The notes below the pieces were generated by a model. That model worked only from the letters and a program-made list of their open reading frames with translations. It searched no databases and had not been told where the DNA came from. Positions 7,964-16,696 of a DNA stretch of 64,000 nt are shown here, piece by piece. Location of the stretch: the NCBI RefSeq assembly GCF_036227125.1, contig NZ_CP109435.1, positions 5,580,001 through 5,644,000 of the forward strand, read 5' to 3'. How positions within the stretch are numbered: the stretch's first letter is position 1; each line of letters opens with the position of its first letter. This stretch comes from Streptomyces sp. NBC_01485 (GTDB lineage: Bacteria; Actinomycetota; Actinomycetes; Streptomycetales; Streptomycetaceae). Both the position numbers and the translations under genes were made by a program.

Positions 7964-9754
7964 TCAGACCCAGGTGTCGAGCCACATGCGGGCGAGCCAG
8001 GCGGAGTGCGGGATCGGCTGGCCGGTGTAGAGCGGAAAGAAGTAGATGAAGTTCCAGGCGATGAGCAGCACCAGCACGCCCGCGGCCACCGCACCCTGCG
8101 TACGGCGTTTCTCACTCGCCCCCGGCGGACCCAGCAGCGCGCCCACCATCATCGTCACGGCCAGGCAGAGGTACGGCACGAAGACGACGGCGTAGAAGGA
8201 GAAGACCGTCCGGTCCTGGTACAGGAACCACGGCAGGTAGCCGGCGCCCACCGCGCACAGGACGGCGCCCGCGCGCCAGTCGCGGCGCAGCGCCCACCGG
8301 AAGAGCAGATACACCAGCGCGCAGCAGGCCGACCACCACAGCAGCGGCGTGCCCAGGGCGAGGATCTCCTGCGCGCAGGCGGACTCGGCGCGGCAGCCGG
8401 ACTTCCCGGGCTGGGGCGACTCGTAGAAGAACGCCACCGGGCGGCCGAGGACCAGCCAGCTCCACGGGTTGGACTCGTACCGGTGCCAGGTCTCCAGTCC
8501 CACGTTGAACCGGTAGACGAGGGACTCGTAGTGCCACAGGCTGCGCAACGGGGCCGGAATCCACGACCAGGTGCCGCCGCGGCCGTCCGCCCAGTGCCGT
8601 CCGTACCCCTTGTCGGACAGGAACCAGCCGGTCCACGTCGCCAGATAGGTCACCACGGCGACCGGTACGAGGGACAGCACCGACCAGCCGAGGTCCTTGC
8701 GCAGCACCGCCCGGTAGGGGTGGCGCGCTCCCGCGACGCGGCGGGCGCCGACGTCCCACAGCACGGTCAGGACGACGAAGCAGGCCAGGAAATACAGCCC
8801 GTTCCACTTGGTCGAGGCCGCCAGCCCCAGGAAGAGACCGGCCGCGAGCCGCCAGGGCCGCACGCCCGTCCCGGCGCGGTCACCGGTGTCGGGGTCGGGC
8901 CGCACGTGACCGTCCGTGCCTGTGGGCAGGGCGGTGGCGAGCCGGGCCCGCGCACCGTCCCGGTCGATCAGCAGGCATCCGAACGCCGCCAGCACGAAGA
9001 ACATGACGACCAGGTCGAGCAGGGCGGAGCGGCTCATCACGAAGTGCAGGCCGTCCACCGCCATCAGCGCGCCGGCCAGACAGCCCAGCAGCGTCGACCG
9101 GAACAGACGGCGGCCTATTCGGCACAGCATCAGCACGGACAAGGTGCCCAGGAGCGCCGTCATGAACCGCCAGCCGAACGGTTCGAGGCCGAACATCCAC
9201 TCGCCGAGGGCGATCACCCACTTGCCGGTGGGCGGGTGCGCGACGAAGGCCCCGGCGTCGGAGAGCGGCACCACCTGGGGGTGCCCCAGGATCTGCGGGT
9301 CGGAGACCGTACGGGTCGGCCACGTGCCCTCGTAGCCGAGGTGCAGCAGGGCCCAGGCGTCCTTGGCGTAGAACGTCTCGTCGAAGACGATGGCCCGCGG
9401 CCGGCCGAGCTGCCAGAACCGGACCGTCCCGGCCAAGGCGGCCACGAGCACCGGCCCGAGCCACCCCATCACCTGCACGACACGACCCGCCACCACCGGC
9501 CCGAGCCCCAAGAACCCCCAGACACCGGCCCCCGTCCCCGTCCCCGTCCCCGTCCCCGGCTCCGGGAAGGGCGGAACCAGCCGCTCGCGGAGGTCGTCCC
9601 GGGGCGGCGCGACATACCCGAACAGCCGGAGGCGGTCCTTCCAGTCGCCGGGCACGGCTGTCGCCGCCGGACGGCTACCGTCGGTGAGGCTGCGGGAGCT
9701 GACCTGGTCGATGACGGCGCTGCGCCACCAGCGAGTGCTGGGGGAGGAGGACAT
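7964..9754 (-). CDS. pmt: Dolichyl-phosphate-mannose-protein mannosyltransferase (Pmt, GT39)
   Basis: 596 residues from the ATG at 9754 ('MSSSPSTRWW'). It is a multi-spanning membrane protein with the GT39 signature 'DETFYAKDAWALLHLGYEG' in the first extracytoplasmic loop, a second acidic loop around 'SDAGAFVAHPPTGKWVIALG', and about ten hydrophobic segments. In actinomycetes Pmt transfers mannose from polyprenyl-phosphate-mannose to Ser/Thr of secreted proteins. A 6-bp repeat near 9531-9560 encodes a G-T-G-T tract in the N-terminal cytoplasmic part. It stands alone. The window also holds several secreted Thr/Ser-rich proteins that could be substrates (inference). Confidence 0.92.
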   Translation of the reverse strand: MSSSPSTRWWRSAVIDQVSSRSLTDGSRPAATAVPGDWKDRLRLFGYVAPPRDDLRERLVPPFPEPGTGTGTGTGAGVWGFLGLGPVVAGRVVQVMGWLGPVLVAALAGTVRFWQLGRPRAIVFDETFYAKDAWALLHLGYEGTWPTRTVSDPQILGHPQVVPLSDAGAFVAHPPTGKWVIALGEWMFGLEPFGWRFMTALLGTLSVLMLCRIGRRLFRSTLLGCLAGALMAVDGLHFVMSRSALLDLVVMFFVLAAFGCLLIDRDGARARLATALPTGTDGHVRPDPDTGDRAGTGVRPWRLAAGLFLGLAASTKWNGLYFLACFVVLTVLWDVGARRVAGARHPYRAVLRKDLGWSVLSLVPVAVVTYLATWTGWFLSDKGYGRHWADGRGGTWSWIPAPLRSLWHYESLVYRFNVGLETWHRYESNPWSWLVLGRPVAFFYESPQPGKSGCRAESACAQEILALGTPLLWWSACCALVYLLFRWALRRDWRAGAVLCAVGAGYLPWFLYQDRTVFSFYAVVFVPYLCLAVTMMVGALLGPPGASEKRRTQGAVAAGVLVLLIAWNFIYFFPLYTGQPIPHSAWLARMWLDTWV

Positions 9755-10092
9755 GATGCTGAAGGATCCTTTGACGGTCGGGTCAGGCCGGTTCAGGTCA
9801 GGTCGGGGCGGGGCAGGTGGGTTCAGGTCGGGTTGGTGCCGGTCGGGTCGGCGCACTGCCGATGACAACTGCCTTCCTGCAGAGTGGACTTCACAGTCTG
9901 GAGTCTGAACTTCGAAGTCCGAAGTCTGCAGTGTCGGTGCCCGGTTCCGTGATCTCAAGCGGGCAGGGAGTTCCCACGCGTTGAGGGCGAAGCCGAGAAC
10001 CGCCGGCCGACACACGACAAGGGCGGGACCCGAAAGCCCCGCCCGAACTCTGAACCCCCGAACCTCGAATCCCGAACCCCGGCCGCCGTCCG
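9755..10092. other. 338-bp non-coding stretch upstream of pmt
   Basis: It holds GGTTCAGGTCAGGTCGGG-type repeats (9789-9851), a cluster of inverted and direct GAAGTC/GACTTC-type words (9889-9932), a G/C hairpin (10021-10045) and a degenerate CCGAAC repeat (10043-10080). No gene is seen. Confidence 0.5.
10021..10045 (-). terminator. Terminator-like hairpin past the SulP remnant
   Basis: GGGCGGG and CCCGCCC arms lie about 50 bases beyond the stop of the minus-strand transporter remnant, consistent with the old 3' end of that gene. Confidence 0.45.
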
Positions 10093-10213
10093 TCAGTTGC
10101 CGCCTGCGAGTTCGCCGGTGAGGGTCTTGTGGAGGTGGGCGCTGGGCTCGTTCAGGCCGGTGATCTCGACGGTCTTGCCGCGCTGGGCGTACTTGGTCTC
10201 GACGGCGTCGAGG
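10093..10213 (-). pseudogene. SulP-type anion transporter, C-terminal STAS remnant
   Basis: On the minus strand about 40 codons read '...LDAVETKYAQRGKTVEITG' and end in GELAGGN. This is the typical last helix of the STAS domain of SulP-family anion transporters. The membrane domain, about 450 codons, is absent: upstream the frame runs straight into plus-strand MerR sequence. It is the 3' tail of a gene removed by deletion. Confidence 0.75.
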
Positions 10214-10554
10214 ACACCGGCCTCGTCATCCCGTCCGCCCGCTCCCAGGGCGGCTTCCGCCTCTACACCGAGGCCTACGTCGCCCGCCTGATGGTCATCC
10301 GCCGCATGAAGCCCCTCGGCTTCACCCTCGACGAGATGCGCGCCCTGCTCGACACCACGGACCGGCTGGACGCACTGGACTCGGGCGAGCCGCTGCCGAC
10401 GGACGAACACGAGCAACTGCTCGACCGTATCCGGGACTTCGAGCACGCCGCCCAACAGCGCGTCGCCGACCTCCGCACCCAACTCGCCCGAGCCGAGGAA
10501 TTCGCGACCACACTCGGACAACGCCTCACCCGCACCCCGACGGTAGGGCGGTAG
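10210..10554 (+). pseudogene. MerR-family regulator lacking its DNA-binding N-terminus
   Basis: From about residue 'EDTGLVIPSARSQGGFRLYT' onward this is a normal MerR protein: the end of the wing, 'AYVARLMVIRRMKPLGFTLD', and the dimerisation helix. The first 25 or so residues, with the helix-turn-helix, are missing, and the upstream bases are the antisense of a SulP STAS domain. The apparent ORF beginning at 10129 is therefore a chimera. MerR genes are often divergent from SulP genes; here both 5' ends and the shared promoter region have been lost. Confidence 0.78.
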
Positions 10555-10567
10555 AAAGAGCCTCGGC

Positions 10568-11005
10568 TCACGGCCACACCAGGCAATAAGGCTGATGCCC
10601 CGCCTCATGCAACCGGTGGCTGAAGTCCTGCCATTCGTGCAGCAGTTGGTACACGTTGAACGCGTCGCGGGGGCCGCCGCGGTCCGGGACCGTGGACCAG
10701 ATGAACGCTGCCGCGCCCACCGCTTCCTCGCCGATGTCGCGCAGGGGATCCACGACCGTCATGGGGAGTTTGACGACGGCGTAGTCGGGGTGGAGGACGA
10801 CCAGTTCCAGCGGGGGGACCTTGTGGAGGGGGACGCCTTCGATGCCGGTGAGGACCATCGCGGCCATCGTCTCCGGCTTGATCTTGGTGAACATGCCGTT
10901 CATACCGAGTTCGTCGCCGCCGAGCTCCTCGGGGCGCATCGAGATCGGGACGCGGGCCGCGGTCGCACCGTCCGGCGCGCCGAAGTACTTGTACGTCACC
11001 CCCAC
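10568..11005 (-). CDS. Conserved Streptomyces protein of unknown function
   Basis: 145 residues from the GTG at 11005 (product starts 'MGVTYKYFGAPDGATAARVP'); a second GTG at 10999 is possible. It is soluble, with no signal peptide or membrane helix. Recognisable parts are 'ISMRPEELGGDELGMNGMFT' near the start and 'DAFNVYQLLHEWQDFSHRLH' near the end. I recall similar proteins beside hemL in other streptomycetes, but know of no assigned function. Good codon bias supports it as real. Transcribed away from hemL. Confidence 0.75.
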   Translation of the reverse strand: MGVTYKYFGAPDGATAARVPISMRPEELGGDELGMNGMFTKIKPETMAAMVLTGIEGVPLHKVPPLELVVLHPDYAVVKLPMTVVDPLRDIGEEAVGAAAFIWSTVPDRGGPRDAFNVYQLLHEWQDFSHRLHEAGHQPYCLVWP

Positions 11006-11608
11006 CCGACCACCATTCCTGCTCCCCGCCCGGAGACGATCGACCCGCTGGTCGACTCGCCGGTCGATCCGCTCGGGCTCATTCGGTACACCCTGGACAC
11101 CCTGGTTCATGCCCTGGCTCTGACGTGCTTCGCCGGCTTCCTCCGCGTCGCGCCGGTGCCTTCCCCTCTGGGCACGTCGAGGACCCAGGTCGTCAGTCCC
11201 CTCGCCCAGCCCGCCACCGCGATGCATATCTCCACCCGACTGCTTTTCTAGGACGCGTGGACCCCGCCGCGCAACCCGATCATCGTGTCAGTGACCTCCC
11301 CCACGGCCGCACGCCGAAACGTACGGTGAAACACCTGTCCGCAGGATCTTCGCAGCCCCATCGACACCTGGTCGTTGTGAGCTACGTGTATCAGGCTCTG
11401 TCCGTCTCAGTTTCGCAGATGGCGAAGCGGCCGGGCGGGCCCGTCGACGACCCCGCCCGACCCGGCGACGGCCCGGCGAGGACCCGGCGACGCCCCGGTG
11501 ACGACCCGGCGATGGCCCCGGCCGGCCCCGGGCACCGCTGGCCTACCCTGGGAGGTCACTGGCAACCGGAGTCCAGCAAGTCGGAGAAGGTCGGAGAATC
11601 CGCAGGTC
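11006..11608. other. 603-bp non-coding region between two divergent genes
   Basis: No gene is supported. From about 11445 to 11520 it contains GACCCGGCGACG-type repeats. A TACCCT word at 11543-11548 could be the hemL -10 element, giving a leader of about 55 bases. The bases 11340-11440 are unusually AT-rich for this genome but show no RNA fold I recognise. Confidence 0.4.
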
Positions 11609-12928
11609 ATGAGCGAACTGCCCTATTCATACGATGCGCCTGTCTCGCAGGCGCTGTTCGACCGTGCGTCCGTCGTCACGCCGGGCGGGGTGAACTCCCC
11701 GGTGCGTGCCTTCCGCGCCGTGGGCGGAACGCCCCGGTTCATGGTGTCCGGCACCGGCCCGTATCTGACGGACGCCGACGGACGGGAGTACGTCGACCTC
11801 GTCTGCTCCTGGGGGCCCATGATCCTCGGGCACTCGCACCCGGACGTGATCGCCGCCGTGCGGGACGCCGTCTCCCGCGGCACCTCCTTCGGCACGCCCG
11901 GTGAGGGCGAGGTGGCGCTCGCCGAGGAGATGGTCGACCGCATCGGGCCCCTCGAGCAGGTGCGGCTCGTCTCCAGCGGCACCGAGGCGACCATGTCGGC
12001 CATCCGGCTGGCCCGCGGCTTCACCCGGCGCACCAAGGTGATCAAGTTCGCCGGGTGTTATCACGGCCACGTCGACTCGCTGCTCGCCGCGGCCGGCAGC
12101 GGCGTCGCCACCTTCGCGCTGCCCGACACGCCGGGCGTCACGGGCGCCCAGGCCGGCGACACGATCGTCCTGCCGTACAACGACCTGGAGGCCGTGCACG
12201 AGGCCTTCCACCGGCACCCCGGCGAGATCGCGTGCGTGATCACCGAGGCGGCGCCGGGCAACATGGGCGTCGTGCCGCCGCTGCCCGGGTTCAACCAGGG
12301 CCTCAAGGACGCCTGCGCGACCAACGGCGCGCTGTTCATCTCCGACGAGGTCATGACCGGGTTCCGGACCAGCCGCGCGGGCTGGTTCGGGATCGACGGC
12401 GTACGGCCCGACCTGATGACGTTCGGGAAGGTCATGGGCGGCGGGTTCCCCGCCGCGGCCTTCGGCGGGCGCGCCGACGTCATGGCGCACCTCGCTCCCG
12501 CCGGGCCCGTCTACCAGGCCGGCACCCTCTCCGGGAACCCCGTCGCCACCGCCGCCGGGCTCGCCCAGCTCCGGCTGCTCGACGACGCCGCCTACGTCAA
12601 GCTGGACGCCGTCTCCGGGCAGCTCCAGGCGCTCGTCTCCCAGGCGCTGGCCAAGGAGGGCGTCGCGCACACGGTGCAGAGCGCCTCCACCATGTTCTCC
12701 GTCTTCTTCACGGACCGGCCGGTCCGTGACTACGACGACGCCAGGGCGCAGGAGTCGTTCCGCTTCACCGCCTTCTTCCACTCGCTGCTGGCGAACGGCG
12801 TCTACCTGCCGCCGTCGTCCTTCGAGTCCTGGTTCGTGTCCACGGCCCACGACGACCGGGCCATCCAGCGGATCGCCGACGCCCTCCCGGCGGCGGCCCG
12901 AGCGGCTGCGGAGGCCACAGCAGCATGA
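11609..12928 (+). CDS. hemL: Glutamate-1-semialdehyde 2,1-aminomutase
   Basis: 439 residues from the ATG at 11609. It is a class III PLP aminotransferase that converts glutamate-1-semialdehyde to 5-aminolevulinate, the first tetrapyrrole precursor. Visible motifs: 'TPGGVNSPVRAF', 'SSGTEATMSAIRLARGFTRR', 'FISDEVMTGFR' and the PLP lysine Lys274 in 'MTFGKVMGGGFP'. Full length for the family. Its stop overlaps the start of the next gene, so translation is probably coupled. Haem supply fits the cytochrome c maturation operon about 2.3 kb downstream. Confidence 0.97.
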   Translation: MSELPYSYDAPVSQALFDRASVVTPGGVNSPVRAFRAVGGTPRFMVSGTGPYLTDADGREYVDLVCSWGPMILGHSHPDVIAAVRDAVSRGTSFGTPGEGEVALAEEMVDRIGPLEQVRLVSSGTEATMSAIRLARGFTRRTKVIKFAGCYHGHVDSLLAAAGSGVATFALPDTPGVTGAQAGDTIVLPYNDLEAVHEAFHRHPGEIACVITEAAPGNMGVVPPLPGFNQGLKDACATNGALFISDEVMTGFRTSRAGWFGIDGVRPDLMTFGKVMGGGFPAAAFGGRADVMAHLAPAGPVYQAGTLSGNPVATAAGLAQLRLLDDAAYVKLDAVSGQLQALVSQALAKEGVAHTVQSASTMFSVFFTDRPVRDYDDARAQESFRFTAFFHSLLANGVYLPPSSFESWFVSTAHDDRAIQRIADALPAAARAAAEATAA

Positions 12929-12978
12929 CCACCGAGGGCAGCATGACCACCGAAGGCAGCATGACCACCCAGGGCAGC
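12925..12978. repeat. 18-bp tandem repeat carrying a start codon in each copy
   Basis: Three copies of ATGACCACCGAGGGCAGC (one or two changes each). Every copy ends with a GAGGGC-like ribosome site placed four to six bases before the next ATG, so four in-frame starts exist (12925, 12943, 12961, 12979). Confidence 0.9.
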
Positions 12979-13662
12979 ATGAGCGACAACAAAGACCTCA
13001 CCGTCGTCCACCTCATGCGGCACGGCGAGGTCGCCAACCCCGACGGGATCCTCTACGGCCGTCTCGACGGCTACCACCTCTCCGAGCTGGGCCGGCAGAT
13101 GGCCGACCGGGTCGCCGACCACCTAGCCCCGCGCGACGTCACCCACGTCGTCGCCTCCCCGCTGGAGCGGGCGCAGGAGACGGCCACGCCGATCGCGAAG
13201 GCGCACGGCCTCGACCTGGCCACCGACCCGCGGCTCATCGAGGCCGGCAACGTCTTCCAGGGCAAGACGTTCGGGGTGGGGGACGGGGCGCTGCGCCGGC
13301 CCGAGAACTGGAAGCACCTCGTCAACCCGTTCAGGCCGTCCTGGGGCGAGCCGTACGTCGACCAGGTCGTCCGGATGGTGGGCGCGCTGGACGCGGCGAA
13401 GGACGCGGCGCGCGGGCACGAGGCCGTGCTCGTCAGCCACCAGCTGCCGATCTGGATCGTGCGGTCGTACGTCGAGCGGCGGCGGCTGTGGCACGACCCG
13501 CGCAAGCGGCAGTGCACGCTCGCCTCGCTGACGTCCTTCACGTACCAGGGCGACCGGATCGTGTCCGTCGGCTACAGCGAGCCCGCCATCGACCTGGTTC
13601 CGGCCCATCTGCGCGCCGGCGCCAAGCCGGTGAAGGGGAAGGACAAGGCCTTCGGGGCCTGA
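12925..13662 (+). CDS. Histidine phosphatase / phosphoglycerate-mutase-like protein
   Basis: 245 residues from the ATG at 12925, which overlaps the hemL stop; ATGs at 12943, 12961 and 12979 are equally possible because the first 54 bases are a tandem repeat. The family core is clear: 'VVHLMRHGEVANPDG' (RHG at residues 32-34) with the second catalytic His in 'AVLVSHQLPIW'. It removes or transfers phosphate through a phospho-His intermediate. Substrate unknown. It lies between hemL and the cytochrome c maturation genes. Confidence 0.9.
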   Translation: MTTEGSMTTEGSMTTQGSMSDNKDLTVVHLMRHGEVANPDGILYGRLDGYHLSELGRQMADRVADHLAPRDVTHVVASPLERAQETATPIAKAHGLDLATDPRLIEAGNVFQGKTFGVGDGALRRPENWKHLVNPFRPSWGEPYVDQVVRMVGALDAAKDAARGHEAVLVSHQLPIWIVRSYVERRRLWHDPRKRQCTLASLTSFTYQGDRIVSVGYSEPAIDLVPAHLRAGAKPVKGKDKAFGA

Positions 13663-13745
13663 GCCCCCCTCAGCCCCCTCAGACCAGCCCCCTCAGCCCA
13701 GCCCCCTCAGCCCAGCCCCCTGAGCCTGACCTGAGTCCGGGCTGA
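13663..13745. repeat. Intergenic CAGCCCCCTCAGCC-type repeat
   Basis: Five or six degenerate copies follow the phosphatase stop. The rest of the gap to 13848 shows no gene. Confidence 0.65.
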
Positions 13746-13848
13746 GGGTTCGCTGTTACCGAATCCGGAAGTACGAGCGGAACCCTCTCGTTCATCATGT
13801 CCTCTGAATAAATGACCGCCCCAGAGGACCCTGACGAACGAGGACGCC

Positions 13849-15180
13849 ATGCGCATGCGCACGATCACGCGAAGGGGAGCGCTCGGGCTCGGTGCCGGGG
13901 CTGCCGCCGTCGGACTGGCCGGCTGCGGCAGCCTCACCGACTCCGACGAGTCGAAGCACGCCGGCGGCTCGGGCAAGGGCGGGTCCAAGGGCAGCCCGTC
14001 CGCCAGCCCCAAGGCCGCCGCCCGCCCCCTCGGCGACGGCTCGACCTCCTTCACCGGCAAGCAGCCCCACCAGCCGGCCAAGCCGGTGCCGCTGGAGCCG
14101 GGTCAGGAGCCGCCGCAGTTCGTCGTCTTCTCGTGGGACGGGGCGGCCGAGGTCGGCAACGGGCTCTTCCCTCGCTTCCTCGACCTCGCCAAGGAGCACG
14201 GCGCGGGCATGACCTTCTTCCTCTCCGGGCTGTATCTGCTGCCCGAGTCGAAGAAGCGCCTCTACGACCCGCCGAACAACCCGCTCGGCGCGTCCGACAT
14301 CGGCTACCTCACCGACGAGCACGTCAAGATGACGCTCACCAACGTGCGCCGCGCCTGGCTCGAAGGGCACGAGATAGGCACCCACTTCAACGGGCACTTC
14401 TGCGGCGAGGGCCACGGCTCGGTCGGTCACTGGACGCCCAAGCAGTGGCGCAGCGAGATAGACCAGGCCAAGTCGTTCGTGAAGAACTGGCGGACCAACA
14501 CCGGCTGGACCGACCTGCCCGCGCTGCCCTTCGACTACGACAAGGAACTCGTCGGCGGCCGTACCCCCTGCCTCCTCGGCCAGGACAACCTGCTGCCCAC
14601 CGCCAAGGAACTCGGCTGGCGCTACGACGCCTCCTCGCCGGGCGGGCGCCAGGTGTGGCCGCAGAAGCGGGGCGGACTGTGGGATCTGCCGTTGCAGGCG
14701 GTGCCGTTCCCCGGGCACAGCTTCGAAGTCCTGTCGATGGACTACAACATGCTCGCCAACCAGTCGGTGAACTCGACGAAGGCGCCCCCGCAGAACTACC
14801 CGGGCTGGCGCAAGCAGTCCGCGCAGGCCTACATCCAGGGCTTCCAGCGGGCCTACGAGTCCAACCGCGCGCCCTTCTTCGTCGGCAACCACTTCGAGCA
14901 GTGGAACGGCGGCATCTACATGGACTCCGTCGAGGAGGCCTTCAAGCACATCGCGCGCGAGAAGGAGAAGGGCGCGGACGTACGGCTGGTCTCCTTCCGG
15001 CAGTTCGTGGACTGGATCGACGTCCAGAAGCCGGAGGTTCTCGAGAAGCTCCGCACCCTCGACGTCGGCCAGCAGCCGGCGGGTGGCTGGAAGACGTTCC
15101 TCGCAGCGACCCCGACCACCCCGAAGACACCGAAAACCCCGTCGACCGGCTCGCCCTCGACGACCCCGACGGGCTCCTGA
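13849..15180 (+). CDS. Secreted lipoprotein resembling polysaccharide deacetylases
   Basis: 443 residues. The N-terminus 'MRMRTITRRGALGLGAG' has a twin-arginine pair (residues 8-9) and a lipobox ending in Cys26 (LAGC), so it is probably a Tat-exported lipoprotein. After a Ser/Gly/Lys linker comes a NodB-like barrel: 'FVVFSWDGAAEVGNGLFPRF' replaces the usual TFDD motif, and 'EIGTHFNGHF' matches the second His motif. Two conserved positions differ from active chitin/peptidoglycan deacetylases, so catalysis is uncertain. The Thr/Pro/Ser-rich C-terminus could be mannosylated. Confidence 0.8.
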   Translation: MRMRTITRRGALGLGAGAAAVGLAGCGSLTDSDESKHAGGSGKGGSKGSPSASPKAAARPLGDGSTSFTGKQPHQPAKPVPLEPGQEPPQFVVFSWDGAAEVGNGLFPRFLDLAKEHGAGMTFFLSGLYLLPESKKRLYDPPNNPLGASDIGYLTDEHVKMTLTNVRRAWLEGHEIGTHFNGHFCGEGHGSVGHWTPKQWRSEIDQAKSFVKNWRTNTGWTDLPALPFDYDKELVGGRTPCLLGQDNLLPTAKELGWRYDASSPGGRQVWPQKRGGLWDLPLQAVPFPGHSFEVLSMDYNMLANQSVNSTKAPPQNYPGWRKQSAQAYIQGFQRAYESNRAPFFVGNHFEQWNGGIYMDSVEEAFKHIAREKEKGADVRLVSFRQFVDWIDVQKPEVLEKLRTLDVGQQPAGGWKTFLAATPTTPKTPKTPSTGSPSTTPTGS

Positions 15181-15258
15181 TCCGCCGCCTGAAATGCGGT
15201 TTTCTCCCCGCAAGGGGGGCGGGCAAGATCCCCGGAACGGGCATGCGAAACTTTTCAC

Positions 15259-15900
15259 ATGAGTGCCGCCAGCCGCGCCCCCCTAGCCCCCCTGCGCTCG
15301 ACCACCGGGTTCCGTTCGCGCCGTGCCGCCCTGGCCGCGGCCGCCGGCGCGGCCGCCGCCGCGCTGCTGCTGTCCGGGTGCACCTCCGGAGGGACCTCCG
15401 GGGGCGGCGGTGACACCAACTTCGTGATGGGCAAGGACGGCATCTCCACCGCGGACAAGGGGAAGCGCTCCGCCGCGCCCGACCTGTCCGGCGAGACCAT
15501 CGACGGCAAGCGGCTCGACGTCGCCGCCTACAAGGGCAAGGTCGTCGTCCTCAACGTATGGGGCTCCTGGTGCTCCCCGTGCCGTGCCGAGGCGCCGGGC
15601 TTCCAGAAGGTCTACCAGGACCTCCGGGCCGACGGTGTGCAGTTCGTCGGCATCAACACCCGCGACACCGAGGCCGCCAACGCGGTCGCCTTCGACAAGG
15701 CGTACGGCATCGCCTACCCCAGTCTGTACGACCCGACGGGCAAGCTGATGCTCCGCTTCAAGAAGGGCACCCTCAACCCGCAGGCCATCCCCTCCACGCT
15801 CGTCATCGACCGGGAGGGCAAGATCGCCGCCCGCTCGCTGACCGCGCTCAGCGAGGAGAAGCTGCGCAAGATGATCTCCCCGGTCCTCGCGGAGAAGTGA
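15259..15900 (+). CDS. TlpA/ResA-like thiol-disulfide reductase lipoprotein
   Basis: 213 residues with a lipoprotein signal (LLLSGC, Cys41) and a thioredoxin fold. The active site is Cys105-Ser-Pro-Cys108 in 'VWGSWCSPCRAEAPGFQKVY'. In system II cytochrome c biogenesis such a protein receives electrons from CcdA and reduces apocytochrome CXXCH cysteines outside the membrane. It is the first gene of a tight run with ccdA (one-base gap), resB and ccsB, which supports that role. Confidence 0.93.
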   Translation: MSAASRAPLAPLRSTTGFRSRRAALAAAAGAAAAALLLSGCTSGGTSGGGGDTNFVMGKDGISTADKGKRSAAPDLSGETIDGKRLDVAAYKGKVVVLNVWGSWCSPCRAEAPGFQKVYQDLRADGVQFVGINTRDTEAANAVAFDKAYGIAYPSLYDPTGKLMLRFKKGTLNPQAIPSTLVIDREGKIAARSLTALSEEKLRKMISPVLAEK

Positions 15901-15901
15901 C

Positions 15902-16693
15902 GTGAGCGCGCTCACCACCCTCGCCGCTGCCACCACCCTCGCCGCGGACACCGACCCCAACCAGACGGTCCTGACCGGCGCCCTGCTGCTCGCGCTGCCC
16001 GTCGCCCTGCTCGGCGGGCTGGTCTCCTTCTTCTCGCCGTGCGTCCTGCCGCTCGTCCCCGGCTATCTGTCGTACGTCACCGGCGTCGCCGGCACGGATC
16101 TGGCGGAGGCCCGGCGCGGCCGGATGGTCGCCGGCGCCTCTCTCTTCGTCCTCGGCTTCACCGCCGTGTTCGTCTCCAGCGGGGCGCTGTTCGGCTACTT
16201 CGGGGACACGCTCCAGGCGAACCGGGACGTCCTGTCCAAGGTGCTGGGCGTGCTCATGATCGCCATGGGCGTCTTCTTCATGGGCCTGATGCCCTGGATG
16301 ACGCAGCGGGAGTTCCGCTTCCACCGGCGGCCCGTCGCCGGACTGGCCGGCGCCCCGCTGCTGGGCGCCCTGTTCGGCATCGGCTGGACGCCCTGCATCG
16401 GCCCCACCCTCGCCTCCGTGATCGCCCTCTCCTCCCAGCAGGGGAGCGCGGGCCGCGGTGCCATACTGACCGTCGCCTACTGCCTCGGCCTCGGCCTGCC
16501 GTTCGTGCTCGCCGCGGTCGCCTTCCGCAAGGCGCTCGGTGCCTTCGGCTGGGTCAAGCGTCACTACGTCTGGGTGATGCGGATCGGCGGCACGATGATG
16601 ATCGTGACCGGTCTGCTGCTGCTGACCGGTGCGTGGGACCGCCTCGTGCAGGACATGCAGTCCTGGTCCGCCGGCTTCACTGTGGGGATCTGA
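15902..16693 (+). CDS. ccdA: Cytochrome c biogenesis thiol transporter CcdA
   Basis: 263 residues from the GTG at 15902. Six or more membrane helices; the two redox cysteines of the family are in 'VSFFSPCVLPLVPGYLSYVT' and 'GIGWTPCIGPTLASVI'. It carries electrons from cytoplasmic thioredoxin across the membrane to the TlpA/ResA-like protein encoded just upstream. Confidence 0.95.
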   Translation: MSALTTLAAATTLAADTDPNQTVLTGALLLALPVALLGGLVSFFSPCVLPLVPGYLSYVTGVAGTDLAEARRGRMVAGASLFVLGFTAVFVSSGALFGYFGDTLQANRDVLSKVLGVLMIAMGVFFMGLMPWMTQREFRFHRRPVAGLAGAPLLGALFGIGWTPCIGPTLASVIALSSQQGSAGRGAILTVAYCLGLGLPFVLAAVAFRKALGAFGWVKRHYVWVMRIGGTMMIVTGLLLLTGAWDRLVQDMQSWSAGFTVGI

Positions 16694-16696
16694 ACC

